Source of the DNA: Microbacterium lacticum
GTDB taxonomy: Bacteria > Actinomycetota > Actinomycetes > Actinomycetales > Microbacteriaceae
Reading direction: 5' to 3'
DNA: 64,000 nucleotides
NCBI RefSeq assembly: GCF_006716815.1
Contig: NZ_VFPS01000001.1
Coordinates: forward strand, 558,001-622,000
The first letter of the stretch is position 1, and the number at the start of each line of letters is the position of its first letter. Below the pieces are notes generated by a model that ran no database searches, was not told the DNA's origin, and was given only the letters and a program-made list of their open reading frames with translations. Shown in pieces: positions 30,778 through 39,402 of this stretch. The translations under genes were made by a program, and so were the position numbers.

Positions 30778-31494
30778 TCAGACGGAACGCAGCGCCGTCA
30801 CGGCCCCGGCCCAGGCGTCGACCGCGCGGGTGTCCGTGTCGAAGGCATCCGCCCCACGCGCCGAGATCGCCTCGGACAGGAGGTAGCCGTCGGTGAGGGC
30901 ATCGCCGGTGATGACGACCGACAGCAGCTCGATGCCGCACGCGGCGCGCACGCGCTCGGCGCACGCGGCCACGGCGGCAGCCGAGAGGTCGGCGTTCCGC
31001 GGCAGCCGCCCGGCCTCGTCGTCGCGCACGAGATCGCGCAGCGCGGCCCCGACGATGTTGCCCGTCCGCTCGGCGACGTGCACGACGTCGAGCTCGAAGA
31101 CGCGCAGGTCGGAGCCGGTGACGAACGGTCGCCAGTCGAACGACGCGTGCACGAGGTGCTGCCGCCCGCCGCCCGCGGTGAGCTGGCGCGCGGGCAGGTC
31201 CGTCGAGCGCACGCGGGTGTCAACCCGCCGGTACCACGCGAGCACCGGGAAGACGGCATGCGTTCCGGGGCCCAGCACGACCACCTCACCGGCCTCGCGG
31301 TCGCCGCGGGTGCGGCGCCGCACGATTGGACGGCCGTTGCGCGTGCGGATCGCGGCCTCGCCCTCGTCGATCGTCACCATGAGCAGCTTGCACAGCGCCG
31401 GCACGACCAGCAGCACCGTGAGCACCGCGCCACCGGTCTTGATGAGCGAGTTCATGCCGCTCGAACTGAACATCGACGTGAGAGTCTCGATCAC
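30778..31494 (-). CDS. SPFH/Band-7-like membrane-anchored protein
   Basis: 238 aa from GTG 31494; ATG 31473 is an alternative. One N-terminal membrane segment (about 22-40, AVLTVLLVVPALCKLLMVTI) is followed by an SPFH-like start (DEGEAAIRTRNGRP, VVLGPGTHAVFPVLAWYRRVDTR). The remainder fits a beta-rich Band-7 domain with a helical tail. Such proteins organise membrane microdomains or proteases. Same strand as the TetR gene, probably co-transcribed. Family call is moderate because the sequence is divergent and short. Confidence 0.6.
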   Translation of the reverse strand: MIETLTSMFSSSGMNSLIKTGGAVLTVLLVVPALCKLLMVTIDEGEAAIRTRNGRPIVRRRTRGDREAGEVVVLGPGTHAVFPVLAWYRRVDTRVRSTDLPARQLTAGGGRQHLVHASFDWRPFVTGSDLRVFELDVVHVAERTGNIVGAALRDLVRDDEAGRLPRNADLSAAAVAACAERVRAACGIELLSVVITGDALTDGYLLSEAISARGADAFDTDTRAVDAWAGAVTALRSV

Positions 31495-31590
31495 ACGCCC
31501 AGGATGCCCCGTCGCGCGCCGCGCGGCGCGCCGATCGGGCCGCGCGCACCGAGCCTTCGGCGACCTGTCACCTGCCGTTTCCCACTCGCA

Positions 31591-31667
31591 CCGGAATCGG
31601 CAATAGACAACAGAATCGGATGCCGCGCCCTGCGGCATCCGACTCTGTTGCAGTTTTCCGAATCCGG
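31591..31667. repeat. Long palindrome B (19-bp inner stem), terminator-like
   Basis: Inner arms 31608-31626 and 31632-31650 pair with one G-T mismatch, and outer CCGGAATCGG / CCGAATCCGG arms extend it. Lies between the fadB stop and the SPFH-like gene. Paralogue of the palindrome at 29933-30005. Confidence 0.75.
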
Positions 31668-31704
31668 TGGCGCGGGGCTCCGCCCAAGACCCGGAGGGAA
31701 GGCG

Positions 31705-33849
31705 TCAGCCGCCGATGCCCCGGATCACCGGGTGGTGGAACGTGTCGCCGAAGGCGCGCTCCGAGGCCCCCTCGCGGTCGAGGTACGGCGAGGCGCCGCC
31801 GTCGATGAACGGCCAGCCCGCACCGAGGATGAGGCACAGGTCGATGTCCTCGACCTCGGGCACGACGCCCTCATCGAGCATCAGCTTGATCTCCTGCGCG
31901 AGCCCGTCCTGCACGCGGCGGAGGATCGACTCAGCCGAGGCCGGCGTCGTGCCGACGTGGCCCTTGAGCACCTTCTGCGCGTCCTTCGTGAAGCCGGTGA
32001 CGCGCCCGCCCTTGTCCTTCTCGACGACCTGCGGCAGCTCGGCGAGCTGGTGGAAGTTCTCGTTCGAGTAGAAGCGGTCGGGGAAGGCGTGCGCCATCGT
32101 GTCCTGCACGTGCGCCGCGACCTTCCAGCCGACCAGGTCGATCAGCTGGAACGGACCCATCGGCAGGCCGAGCGGCGCGAACGCCTTCTCGACGTCGGCG
32201 ACGGGGGTGCCCTCGTAGACGGCGCGCGCGGCCTCGCCCATGACCTTCGCGAGCAGGCGGTTCACGACGAACCCGGGTGCGTCGGCGGTGAGGACGGCGT
32301 TCTTGCCGAGGCCCTTCGCGACGACGAACGCGGTCGACAGCGCGGCATCCGAGGTCTCCTGCGTCTTCACGATCTCGATCAGCGGCATGACCGCGACCGG
32401 GTTGAAGAAGTGGAAGCCGACGAGGCGCTCGGGGTGCGCGAGCTTCGCGCCGATCTCCTCGACCGACAGCGACGAGGTGTTGGTCGCGAGGATCGCGTCG
32501 TCGGCGATGATCGGCTCGATCTCGGCGAAGACGGCCTGCTTGACGCCGACCTCCTCGAAGACGGCCTCGATGACGAAGTCGCAGTCGGCGTAGAGGCTCT
32601 TGTCGGTCGTGCCGGTCACGAGCGCGCGCAGCTGGTTGGCCGAGTCGCCGTCGAGGCGCCCCTTCGCCTCGAGCTTCCCGATCTCGTCGTGGATGTACGC
32701 GACGCCCTTGTCGACACGCGTCTGGTCGAGGTCGGTGATGAGCACCGGCACCCGCAGTTTCCGCACGAACAGCAGCGCGAACTGGCTCGCCATGAGGCCC
32801 GCACCGATGATGCCGACCTTCGTCACCTTCTTCGCGAGGGTCTTGTCGGGAGCGCCGACGGGCCGATTGGCGCGCTTCTGCACGAGGTCGAAGGCATACA
32901 TGGATGCCGCGAACTGATCGCCCGTCACGAGGTCGGACAGCGCCTCGTCCTCGCGGGCGAAGCCCTCTTCCTTCGTGCCGCTCTTCGCCTTATCGAGCAG
33001 GTCGAGCGCGACATAGGGGGAGCGGGGGACGGTGCCGATCTTCGACTCGAGCATGCCGCGGGCCATCTTGATCGCGACCGGCCACTTGACCGTGCGCTCG
33101 ATCTTGCCCGGCTGGTTCTTGCGCTCGACCTTGATCTTGCCGGTCAGCACGCCGTCGGCCCACGCGAGCGAGCGCTCGAGGTAGGTGGCGGCGGGGAAGA
33201 TGGCGTCGAAGATGCCGTAGTCGTACGCCTGCTGGGGCTTCAGCATCCGGTTCTGCTTCAGCGGATTCGAGATCACGACCTCGAGAGCGTTCTCGATGCC
33301 GATGAGGTTCGGCAGCAGGTACGCACCGCCCCAGCCGGGGATGATGCCGAGGAAGACCTCCGGCAGCGCGATGGCGGCGGCGGAGGCATCCACCGTGCGG
33401 TAGTCGGAGTTCAGCGCGATCTCGAGCCCGCCGCCGAGCGCGAGCCCGTTGACGAACGCGAAGCTCGGCACGCCGAGCGTGGAGAGCTTGCCGAACACCT
33501 TGTGACCGAGCTGCGCGACGAGCTTGGCGTTGGCCTTGGAGCCGACCTTGGTGATGTCGCTGAGGTCGGCGCCGGCGGCGAGGATGTACTGCTTGCCGGT
33601 GACGGCGACGGCGTCGATCTCGCCCGCGGCCGCGCGGGCCTTCAGCGCGTCGAGGGTCTCGCCGAGGGCGGTCATGGTCGCCGGGCCCAGCGTGTTCGGC
33701 CGCGTGTGGTCGCGTCCGTTGTCGAGCGTGACCAGGGCGAGCACCTTGCCGGAGGCGAGGCGCACGTCGCGCACGCGGGCGTGGGTGATGACCTCGCCCT
33801 CGGTGAGCGCCAGGAGAGGGGAGAAGTCGATCTCGTCGTAATTCGTCAT
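31705..33849 (-). CDS. fadB: Fatty-acid oxidation multifunctional enzyme (enoyl-CoA hydratase / 3-hydroxyacyl-CoA dehydrogenase)
   Basis: 714 aa. Residues about 20-230 form an enoyl-CoA hydratase/isomerase domain (oxyanion-hole GADLSDI and NGLALGGGLEIALNSDYR). From about 345 there is a 3-hydroxyacyl-CoA dehydrogenase: NAD fold VGIIGAGLMASQFALL, then the catalytic GFHFFNPVAVMPLIEIV with His. The C-terminal dehydrogenase domain is duplicated as in FadB-type enzymes. It lies 11 bp after the thiolase gene, so both are in one operon for beta-oxidation. A palindrome terminates the transcript. Confidence 0.94.
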   Translation of the reverse strand: MTNYDEIDFSPLLALTEGEVITHARVRDVRLASGKVLALVTLDNGRDHTRPNTLGPATMTALGETLDALKARAAAGEIDAVAVTGKQYILAAGADLSDITKVGSKANAKLVAQLGHKVFGKLSTLGVPSFAFVNGLALGGGLEIALNSDYRTVDASAAAIALPEVFLGIIPGWGGAYLLPNLIGIENALEVVISNPLKQNRMLKPQQAYDYGIFDAIFPAATYLERSLAWADGVLTGKIKVERKNQPGKIERTVKWPVAIKMARGMLESKIGTVPRSPYVALDLLDKAKSGTKEEGFAREDEALSDLVTGDQFAASMYAFDLVQKRANRPVGAPDKTLAKKVTKVGIIGAGLMASQFALLFVRKLRVPVLITDLDQTRVDKGVAYIHDEIGKLEAKGRLDGDSANQLRALVTGTTDKSLYADCDFVIEAVFEEVGVKQAVFAEIEPIIADDAILATNTSSLSVEEIGAKLAHPERLVGFHFFNPVAVMPLIEIVKTQETSDAALSTAFVVAKGLGKNAVLTADAPGFVVNRLLAKVMGEAARAVYEGTPVADVEKAFAPLGLPMGPFQLIDLVGWKVAAHVQDTMAHAFPDRFYSNENFHQLAELPQVVEKDKGGRVTGFTKDAQKVLKGHVGTTPASAESILRRVQDGLAQEIKLMLDEGVVPEVEDIDLCLILGAGWPFIDGGASPYLDREGASERAFGDTFHHPVIRGIGG

Positions 33850-33860
33850 TGCCGTCTCCC

Positions 33861-35063
33861 TCAGCGCTTCTTGCCGTTGTAGTGCGGGTTCTCCCAGATG
33901 ACCGAGCCACCCTGGCCGAGTCCCACGCACATCGCGGTGAGGCCGTAGCGGACGTCGGGGCGCTCGGCGAACTGCGCGGCGAGCTGGATCATGAGGCGCA
34001 CACCGGATGCCGCGAGCGGGTGCCCGAGCGCGATCGCGCCGCCCCACTGGTTGACGCGCGGGTCGTCGTCGTCGATGCCGAAGTGGTCGAGCAGCGAGAG
34101 CACCTGCACGGCGAAGGCCTCGTTGAGTTCGAACAGGCCGATGTCGTCGATCGTCAGGCCGGCCTTGCGGAGCGCCTTCTCGGTCGAGGGGATCGGGCCG
34201 ATGCCCATGATCTCGGGCTGGACGCCGGCGAACGCGAACGAGACCATCCGCATCTTCGGGGTGAGGCCGAGCTCCTTCACGGCGCCGCCGCCGGCCAGGA
34301 GCGACATCGTCGCGCCGTCGGTGAGCGGCGAGGAGGTGCCGGCGGTCACGCGACCGTGCGGGCGGAAGGGGGTCTTCAGTGCCGCGAGGTCTTCCATCGT
34401 GGTCTGCGGGCGGCGGCCCTCGTCCTCGGTGGCGAGGCCCCAGCTGCCCTCGGCGTCCTTGATGGCGACGGTCACGAGGTCGGGCTGGAACTTGCCGGCC
34501 TCGTACGCGGCCTGCGCCTTCTGCTGGCTGCGCATGCCGAAGCGGTCGCTGCGCTCCTTGGTCAGCTGCGGGAAGCGGTCGAAGATGCGCTCCGCCGTGA
34601 CACCCATGTTGAGGGCGCCCGGGTCGACCATGCGCTCCGAGACGAAGCGCGGGTTCGGGTCGGCGTTGCCGCCGATGGGGTAGTGGCCCATGTGCTCGAC
34701 GCCGCCGGCGAGGGCGACGTCGTACATGCCGGCGCCGATGGATGCCCCCATCATCGCGACGCTCGTCATCGCGCCCGCGCACATGCGGTCGATCGCGAAG
34801 CCCGGCACCGTCTGCGGCAGGCCGGCGAGGATCGCGACGGAGCGGCCGAGGGTCAGGCCCTGCTCACCGGTCTGGCTCGTCGCGGCGATCGCCACGTCGT
34901 CGACGCGGTCGGCGGGAACGGCGGCGTTGCGTTCCATCAGACCGATCGTCGCCTTGACCGCGAGGTCATCCGATCGGGTGTTCCAGTACATGCCCTTCTC
35001 GCCGGCGCGACCGAAAGGGGTACGCATGCCGTCGACGAAGTAGACGTCCGAGAGCTCGGCCAC
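33861..35063 (-). CDS. fadA: Acetyl-CoA acyltransferase (3-ketoacyl-CoA thiolase)
   Basis: Final step of beta-oxidation, cleaving 3-ketoacyl-CoA with CoA. 400 aa, full length. Nucleophilic Cys in DRMCAGAMTS (near 95), GHPLAASG with the catalytic His, and the second Cys in CVGLGQGGSV. GTG start with GGAGG nine bases upstream. First gene of a fadA-fadB pair; RNase D lies 72 bp upstream on the same strand. Confidence 0.95.
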   Translation of the reverse strand: MAELSDVYFVDGMRTPFGRAGEKGMYWNTRSDDLAVKATIGLMERNAAVPADRVDDVAIAATSQTGEQGLTLGRSVAILAGLPQTVPGFAIDRMCAGAMTSVAMMGASIGAGMYDVALAGGVEHMGHYPIGGNADPNPRFVSERMVDPGALNMGVTAERIFDRFPQLTKERSDRFGMRSQQKAQAAYEAGKFQPDLVTVAIKDAEGSWGLATEDEGRRPQTTMEDLAALKTPFRPHGRVTAGTSSPLTDGATMSLLAGGGAVKELGLTPKMRMVSFAFAGVQPEIMGIGPIPSTEKALRKAGLTIDDIGLFELNEAFAVQVLSLLDHFGIDDDDPRVNQWGGAIALGHPLAASGVRLMIQLAAQFAERPDVRYGLTAMCVGLGQGGSVIWENPHYNGKKR

Positions 35064-35135
35064 ACTGCCTCCAAAGTTTGGGATTGAGTACAGCCTAACG
35101 TGACACTCAGTCCCGCGGAATCGGTTGATTCGATT

Positions 35136-36332
35136 CTACGAGGCGTCGGCAGGGGCGGCGTCGGCCGCGTGCACGGATTCGACAAATGCCTCGGCGATGA
35201 CCGGCGCGACGAGCTCGATCTGCCACGGGCGCGCACCGTGATCCGCGAGCAGCTCTCCGACCGACTCGGCGTCGACATCCTCCGGCGGCGCCCAGGCGAC
35301 GCGGCGGAGCGTGTCGGGGGTCAGCAGGTTCTCGGTCGGTATCCGGAGGTCGACGGCGAGCTGCTCGACCGCCGGTCGGGCGGCCTTCAGGCGCGCGTCG
35401 GCGGGAGGGTTCCGATCGGCCCACGCCCGCACCGGAGGCATCCCGTCGCCCGGCACCCGCTCGGCCGGCAGCGCCGTCTCCGCCCGTCCGGTCTGGATCG
35501 CCGTCCACCAGCGGTCGAGCTCGGTGCGGCTCGCGCGCCCGGTGAAGTCCTTGACGCGGGCGAGCTCCTGCTTGCTCGCGGGGTCGGCGAGCACCGCCGC
35601 GATCAGCGACCGGTCGGGCACGAGGCGCCCGGGCGACGTGTCCTGGTCGCGGGCGTAGTCCTCGCGCGCCTGCCACAGCGAGCGGGCGACCGCGAGCGCG
35701 CGCCGGCCGCGCACCGTGTGCAGGCCGCTGAGGCGGCGCCACGGCTCCTCCCGCGGAGGCTTGTCGGGCCGCGTGCGCACGGCTTCGAACTCCTGCGCCG
35801 CGATCTCGGTCTTGTCCTGCTCGGCGAGCTCGGCGACGAGCGCGTCGTACACGTCGACGAGGTGCAGCACGTCGAGCGCGGCGTACTCGAGCCACGGCTG
35901 CGGCAGCGGCCGAGTCGACCAGTCTGCCGCCGAGTGGGCCTTGGCGAGCGTGATGCCGAGGGTGTCCTCCACGACGGCGCCGAGGCCGACCCGGTCGTGG
36001 CCGAGGAGGCGCGCGGCCAGCTCGGTGTCGAAGATCGACGGCGGGTCGAGGTGCAGTTCGCGCAGCGACGGCAGATCCTGGCTCGCGGCGTGCAGGATCC
36101 ACTCCTCGCCGCCGATCGCCCGCTGCAATGCCGACATGTCGCCGATCGCGGGCGGGTCGAAGAGGAACGCGCCGGCGCCGCGGCGGTACACCTGCACGAG
36201 GTAGGCGCGCTGCGAGTAGCGGAAGCCCGACGCACGCTCGACGTCGACGGCGACCGGGCCGGTGCCCGCGGCGAGCAAGATGGATGCCTCGTCGAGCCCC
36301 GCGGCGTCGGCGATCACGTCGTATTCAGCCAC
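35136..36332 (-). CDS. rnd: Ribonuclease D
   Basis: 3'-5' exoribonuclease acting on tRNA and other structured RNA ends. 398 aa. DEDD-y motifs: VAVDVERA (Exo I), HAASQDLPSL (Exo II) and YAALDVLHLVDVY (Exo III with Tyr). An HRDC domain follows (about 210-290). Overlaps the DUF3000 gene by 8 bp, so the two are co-transcribed. Confidence 0.92.
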   Translation of the reverse strand: MAEYDVIADAAGLDEASILLAAGTGPVAVDVERASGFRYSQRAYLVQVYRRGAGAFLFDPPAIGDMSALQRAIGGEEWILHAASQDLPSLRELHLDPPSIFDTELAARLLGHDRVGLGAVVEDTLGITLAKAHSAADWSTRPLPQPWLEYAALDVLHLVDVYDALVAELAEQDKTEIAAQEFEAVRTRPDKPPREEPWRRLSGLHTVRGRRALAVARSLWQAREDYARDQDTSPGRLVPDRSLIAAVLADPASKQELARVKDFTGRASRTELDRWWTAIQTGRAETALPAERVPGDGMPPVRAWADRNPPADARLKAARPAVEQLAVDLRIPTENLLTPDTLRRVAWAPPEDVDAESVGELLADHGARPWQIELVAPVIAEAFVESVHAADAAPADAS

Positions 36333-36915
36333 GCGTCATCCTCTGTGCTCCGAACACGGCGATCCCTTCCGACCCCGGCGGAAGGCCCGCCAGCATGCAC
36401 ACCAATTCTGCCCATGCGTCGAGGTGCGCGGCGAGGTCGCCCGAGGGCGACCATGATGCGCGCAGCTCGATCTGGGCGCCATCGCCCTCGTCGGCGAGGC
36501 CTCCGAACCCGCGCGACAGCGTCTTCGTGGCGGTGCCGGATGCCGCGTGGTAGCTCGCTCCGCGCGCGTCGAGCGCGTCGAGCAACCACGACCAGGCGAC
36601 CTCCGCCAGGAGCGGGTCGGTGCCGATCTCGGGCTCGAGGGGCGCCTGCGCGAAGCAGACGATGCGCCAGGCGCCGTCCCAGGCGTCGGGCTCGGCGGGG
36701 TCGTGCAGCAGCACGAACCGGCCCGTGCCGAACTCGGAGTCGGCGCCGGCCTCGCCGGGGCGCACGTCACCCGCGACGGCGAAGGCGTCGGGGGCGAGGG
36801 TGGCGGGGGCGGGGATCTCACGCACGGCGAAATCGGATCGGAACGTCATCGCACGCAAAGCGTCGGCGACGCCGGCGAACGTCGGCGATCCGGCCGGGGG
36901 ACGGGGCTCATCCAC
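36325..36915 (-). CDS. DUF3000 family protein
   Basis: 196 aa actinobacterial family without known function, consistently beside rnd. Conserved GRFVLLHDPAEPDAWDGAWR and VAWSWLLDALDARGA segments. GTG 36915 is six bases from a TAGTCT -10 (leaderless). Its promoter overlaps that of the divergent hydrolase gene. Confidence 0.88.
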   Translation of the reverse strand: MDEPRPPAGSPTFAGVADALRAMTFRSDFAVREIPAPATLAPDAFAVAGDVRPGEAGADSEFGTGRFVLLHDPAEPDAWDGAWRIVCFAQAPLEPEIGTDPLLAEVAWSWLLDALDARGASYHAASGTATKTLSRGFGGLADEGDGAQIELRASWSPSGDLAAHLDAWAELVCMLAGLPPGSEGIAVFGAQRMTRG

Positions 36916-36921
36916 CCGATC

Positions 36922-36927
36922 AGACTA
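36922..36927 (-). promoter_or_regulatory. -10 element (TAGTCT) for leaderless DUF3000 mRNA
   Basis: TAGTCT, six bases before GTG 36915. It overlaps the plus-strand TAGAAT (36926-36931) that lies nine bases before the hydrolase ATG: back-to-back overlapping promoters. Confidence 0.5.
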
Positions 36928-36940
36928 GAATGCAGGGACG

Positions 36941-38167
36941 ATGAAGGCATCCAGGCGCGCCGTCGCCCTCGACTCACGATTCGGTTCCGCGGCGGCCCTG
37001 CGGGCCGTGATCGTCGCGCTGGCATCCGCTCTGTTCGCGGTCTGCGCCGCCCTCGCCATGGTGACCCTGCGGGTCGCGCGGCGCGTGGTCATGCCCGCCG
37101 CGCGGGCGGCGGACACACGCATCCTCGACGTCGACGTCTCGGCGCAGACGATCACGCTGAGCCGCACCCCCGACACCGAGCTGCCGGGCCGCTACGGCCT
37201 GTTCACGACGGGCGCCGCCGACTACCTCAAGATCGGCTCCGTGCTCTCGAGCGACGGCGGCAGTGTGAAGCGCAAGCTGCTGACCGAGGTCGAAGGCGAC
37301 ATGCACCTGGCGGCGGAGGCGGCCTTCAGCGGCTGGTACTTCCAGCGCCCCGAAGAGCTGCACCTGCCGTTCACCGAGGAGCACATCCACGCCGCGGTGG
37401 GCAGCTGCCCCGCGTGGCTCTTCCCGACGGGCGAGCCGGGAGAGAACGACGGCACGTGGGTCATCCAGATCCACGGGCGGGGGACCACCCGCGCCGAATG
37501 TCTCCGGGCCGTGCCGGTCTTCCACGCCCTCGGCATCACCTCGCTCGTCGTCTCCTACCGCAACGACGGCGACGCGCCGCGCACTCGCACCGGCAGCTAC
37601 GCGCTCGGGGCGACCGAGTGGCGCGACGTCGACGCCGCGATCGCGTGGGCGCGCCGGCGCGGTGCGGAGCGCATCCTTCTCATGGGGTGGTCGATGGGCG
37701 GCGCGATCGCGCTGCAGGCGGCGCTCGGATCGGCGCATCGGGAACGGATCGCCGGCCTCATCCTCGACTCGCCGGTCGTCGACTGGCGCACGGTGCTCGC
37801 CTACCAGGGGCGCGCGCTCGGCCTCCCGGCGCCGGTGACGGGCCTCGCGATCGAGACGCTCCGCGCCGACTGGACCGCCCCGGCCACCCGGTCCGACGGC
37901 GGCATCCCGTTCGACCGCCTCGACATCGTCGCGCGCGCGGGAGAGCTGCGGCATCCTATCCTCCTCCTGCACAGCGACGACGACGGCTTCGTGCCCTCGA
38001 GCGCCTCGCACGCGCTCGCGCAGGCGCGCCCCGACCTCGTCGAGCTGCAGACCTTCTCGACCGCGCGGCACACGAAGCTCTGGAACTACGACCAGGAGCG
38101 GTGGACCGACGCGATCGGCGACTGGGTGCGCCGACAGGGTCTCGCCGCCGAAGGCGTCGCCTCGTGA
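36941..38167 (+). CDS. Membrane-anchored alpha/beta hydrolase
   Basis: 408 aa. Single N-terminal membrane segment (about 20-45). Nucleophile elbow GWSMGGA (Ser near 237), acidic residue in LHSDDDGFVP and His in TARHTKL complete a Ser-Asp-His triad. The oxyanion strand reads VIQIHGRG. Probably faces outside the membrane. Substrate unknown; the fold covers esterases and peptidases. Its stop overlaps the zapE start in GTGA. Confidence 0.84.
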   Translation: MKASRRAVALDSRFGSAAALRAVIVALASALFAVCAALAMVTLRVARRVVMPAARAADTRILDVDVSAQTITLSRTPDTELPGRYGLFTTGAADYLKIGSVLSSDGGSVKRKLLTEVEGDMHLAAEAAFSGWYFQRPEELHLPFTEEHIHAAVGSCPAWLFPTGEPGENDGTWVIQIHGRGTTRAECLRAVPVFHALGITSLVVSYRNDGDAPRTRTGSYALGATEWRDVDAAIAWARRRGAERILLMGWSMGGAIALQAALGSAHRERIAGLILDSPVVDWRTVLAYQGRALGLPAPVTGLAIETLRADWTAPATRSDGGIPFDRLDIVARAGELRHPILLLHSDDDGFVPSSASHALAQARPDLVELQTFSTARHTKLWNYDQERWTDAIGDWVRRQGLAAEGVAS

Positions 38168-39186
38168 GCGCACGCGGCCTCGTGCACCTCGTCGACCGCT
38201 CCCCGCAGGTCTCCGGTGCCGACATGGTCGCCGCCCTCGTCCCGCCGCCGCAGTTCGACGACGCGACCTTCGAGACCTACCGCGCCGACCCCGAGCACCC
38301 CTCGCAGCAGGAGGCGAAGGACCTCCTGATCGCGTTCAGTCGCGGGGGCGCACCGGCCGAGCGCGGGGGACTGTTCCGCCGCGCGAAGAAGGCCCCCGAG
38401 ATGAAGCCCGGGGTGTACCTCGACGGCGGGTTCGGCGTCGGCAAGACCCACCTGCTGGCATCCATTTACCACGCCATGCCCGCGCGCCGGAAGTACTTCG
38501 GGTCGTTCATCGAGTACACGGCGCTCGTCGGCGCGCTCGGCTACCAGAAGACGGTGGAGCTCTTCCGCGGCGCCGATCTGCTGTGCATCGACGAGTTCGA
38601 GCTCGACGATCCCGGCGACACCATGGTGATGACGCGGCTGATCGGCGAGCTCGTGCCCACCGGCACCAAGCTCGCCGCCACGTCGAACACGCCGCCCAAC
38701 GCCCTCGGCGAAGGACGCTTCGCCGCGCAGGACTTCCTGCGCGAGATCCACGCGATGGCCTCGAGCTTCGAGACGATCCGCATCGACGGCACCGACTACC
38801 GGCAGCGCGCGATCGACGGACACGCGGTCGTGCTGACCGACGATGCATACGCGCAGGCACTGACGGATGCCTCGGCCGTGGGCACCGCGTCGGACGACGA
38901 TTTCAGCGGGCTGATCCGGCACCTGGCATCCGTCCACCCCTCCCGCTACATCCGACTGATCGAGGGGCTCGACACGATCGGTCTGCGCGGGGTCGCGGAA
39001 CTGGACGACCAGTCGGCGGCACTGCGCTTCGTGGCCTTCGTCGACCGCGCCTACGACGCGCAGATCCCGGTGCGGGCCACGGGGGAGGGTCTCGACGGCG
39101 TGTTCGCGCCCGAGATGCTCGCCGGCGGCTACCGCAAGAAGTACCTGCGCGCGATCTCGCGGCTGAACGCGCTCACGCACTCCTGA
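38164..39186 (+). CDS. zapE: Cell division protein ZapE / AFG1-type AAA ATPase
   Basis: 340 aa. Starts at GTG 38164, overlapping the hydrolase stop by 4 bp; the family's HLVDRSP...VAALVPPPQF N-terminus supports it. Walker A GGFGVGKTHLLAS, Walker B DLLCIDEFELDD, sensor TSNTPPNALGEGRF. In E. coli ZapE is an ATPase influencing FtsZ rings; the actinobacterial role is unproven. A cytoplasmic enzyme without membrane segments. Confidence 0.9.
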   Translation: MSARGLVHLVDRSPQVSGADMVAALVPPPQFDDATFETYRADPEHPSQQEAKDLLIAFSRGGAPAERGGLFRRAKKAPEMKPGVYLDGGFGVGKTHLLASIYHAMPARRKYFGSFIEYTALVGALGYQKTVELFRGADLLCIDEFELDDPGDTMVMTRLIGELVPTGTKLAATSNTPPNALGEGRFAAQDFLREIHAMASSFETIRIDGTDYRQRAIDGHAVVLTDDAYAQALTDASAVGTASDDDFSGLIRHLASVHPSRYIRLIEGLDTIGLRGVAELDDQSAALRFVAFVDRAYDAQIPVRATGEGLDGVFAPEMLAGGYRKKYLRAISRLNALTHS

Positions 39187-39239
39187 GCGGGGTTGCGGCG
39201 CCCGCCGAACCGGTTCGCGGGGCCGACTCGGCGCTTCCC

Positions 39240-39309
39240 GAAACGTGATGTTCACACCCGTGGGGTGTCTGTAACCGGTCGGAAACACGACACGCATGCC
39301 GCAGGAAAC
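39240..39309 (+). promoter_or_regulatory. Candidate GlnR binding region upstream of amt
   Basis: GTAAC, six bases, GAAAC at 39271-39286 equals the actinobacterial GlnR half-site pair. GAAAC-n6-TTCAC at 39240-39255 and a further GAAAC at 39305-39309 continue the roughly 11-base periodicity. GlnR controls nitrogen genes such as amt; binding here is inferred. Confidence 0.5.
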
Positions 39310-39402
39310 CGTGCGTGGTCACACTGGGGGTGCCTCGACCGTTGCGACCCGAAACGCTGCAGGGGAGGGGCCCGAGTTACACAACCCCGAGTGAGGACCT
39401 TC

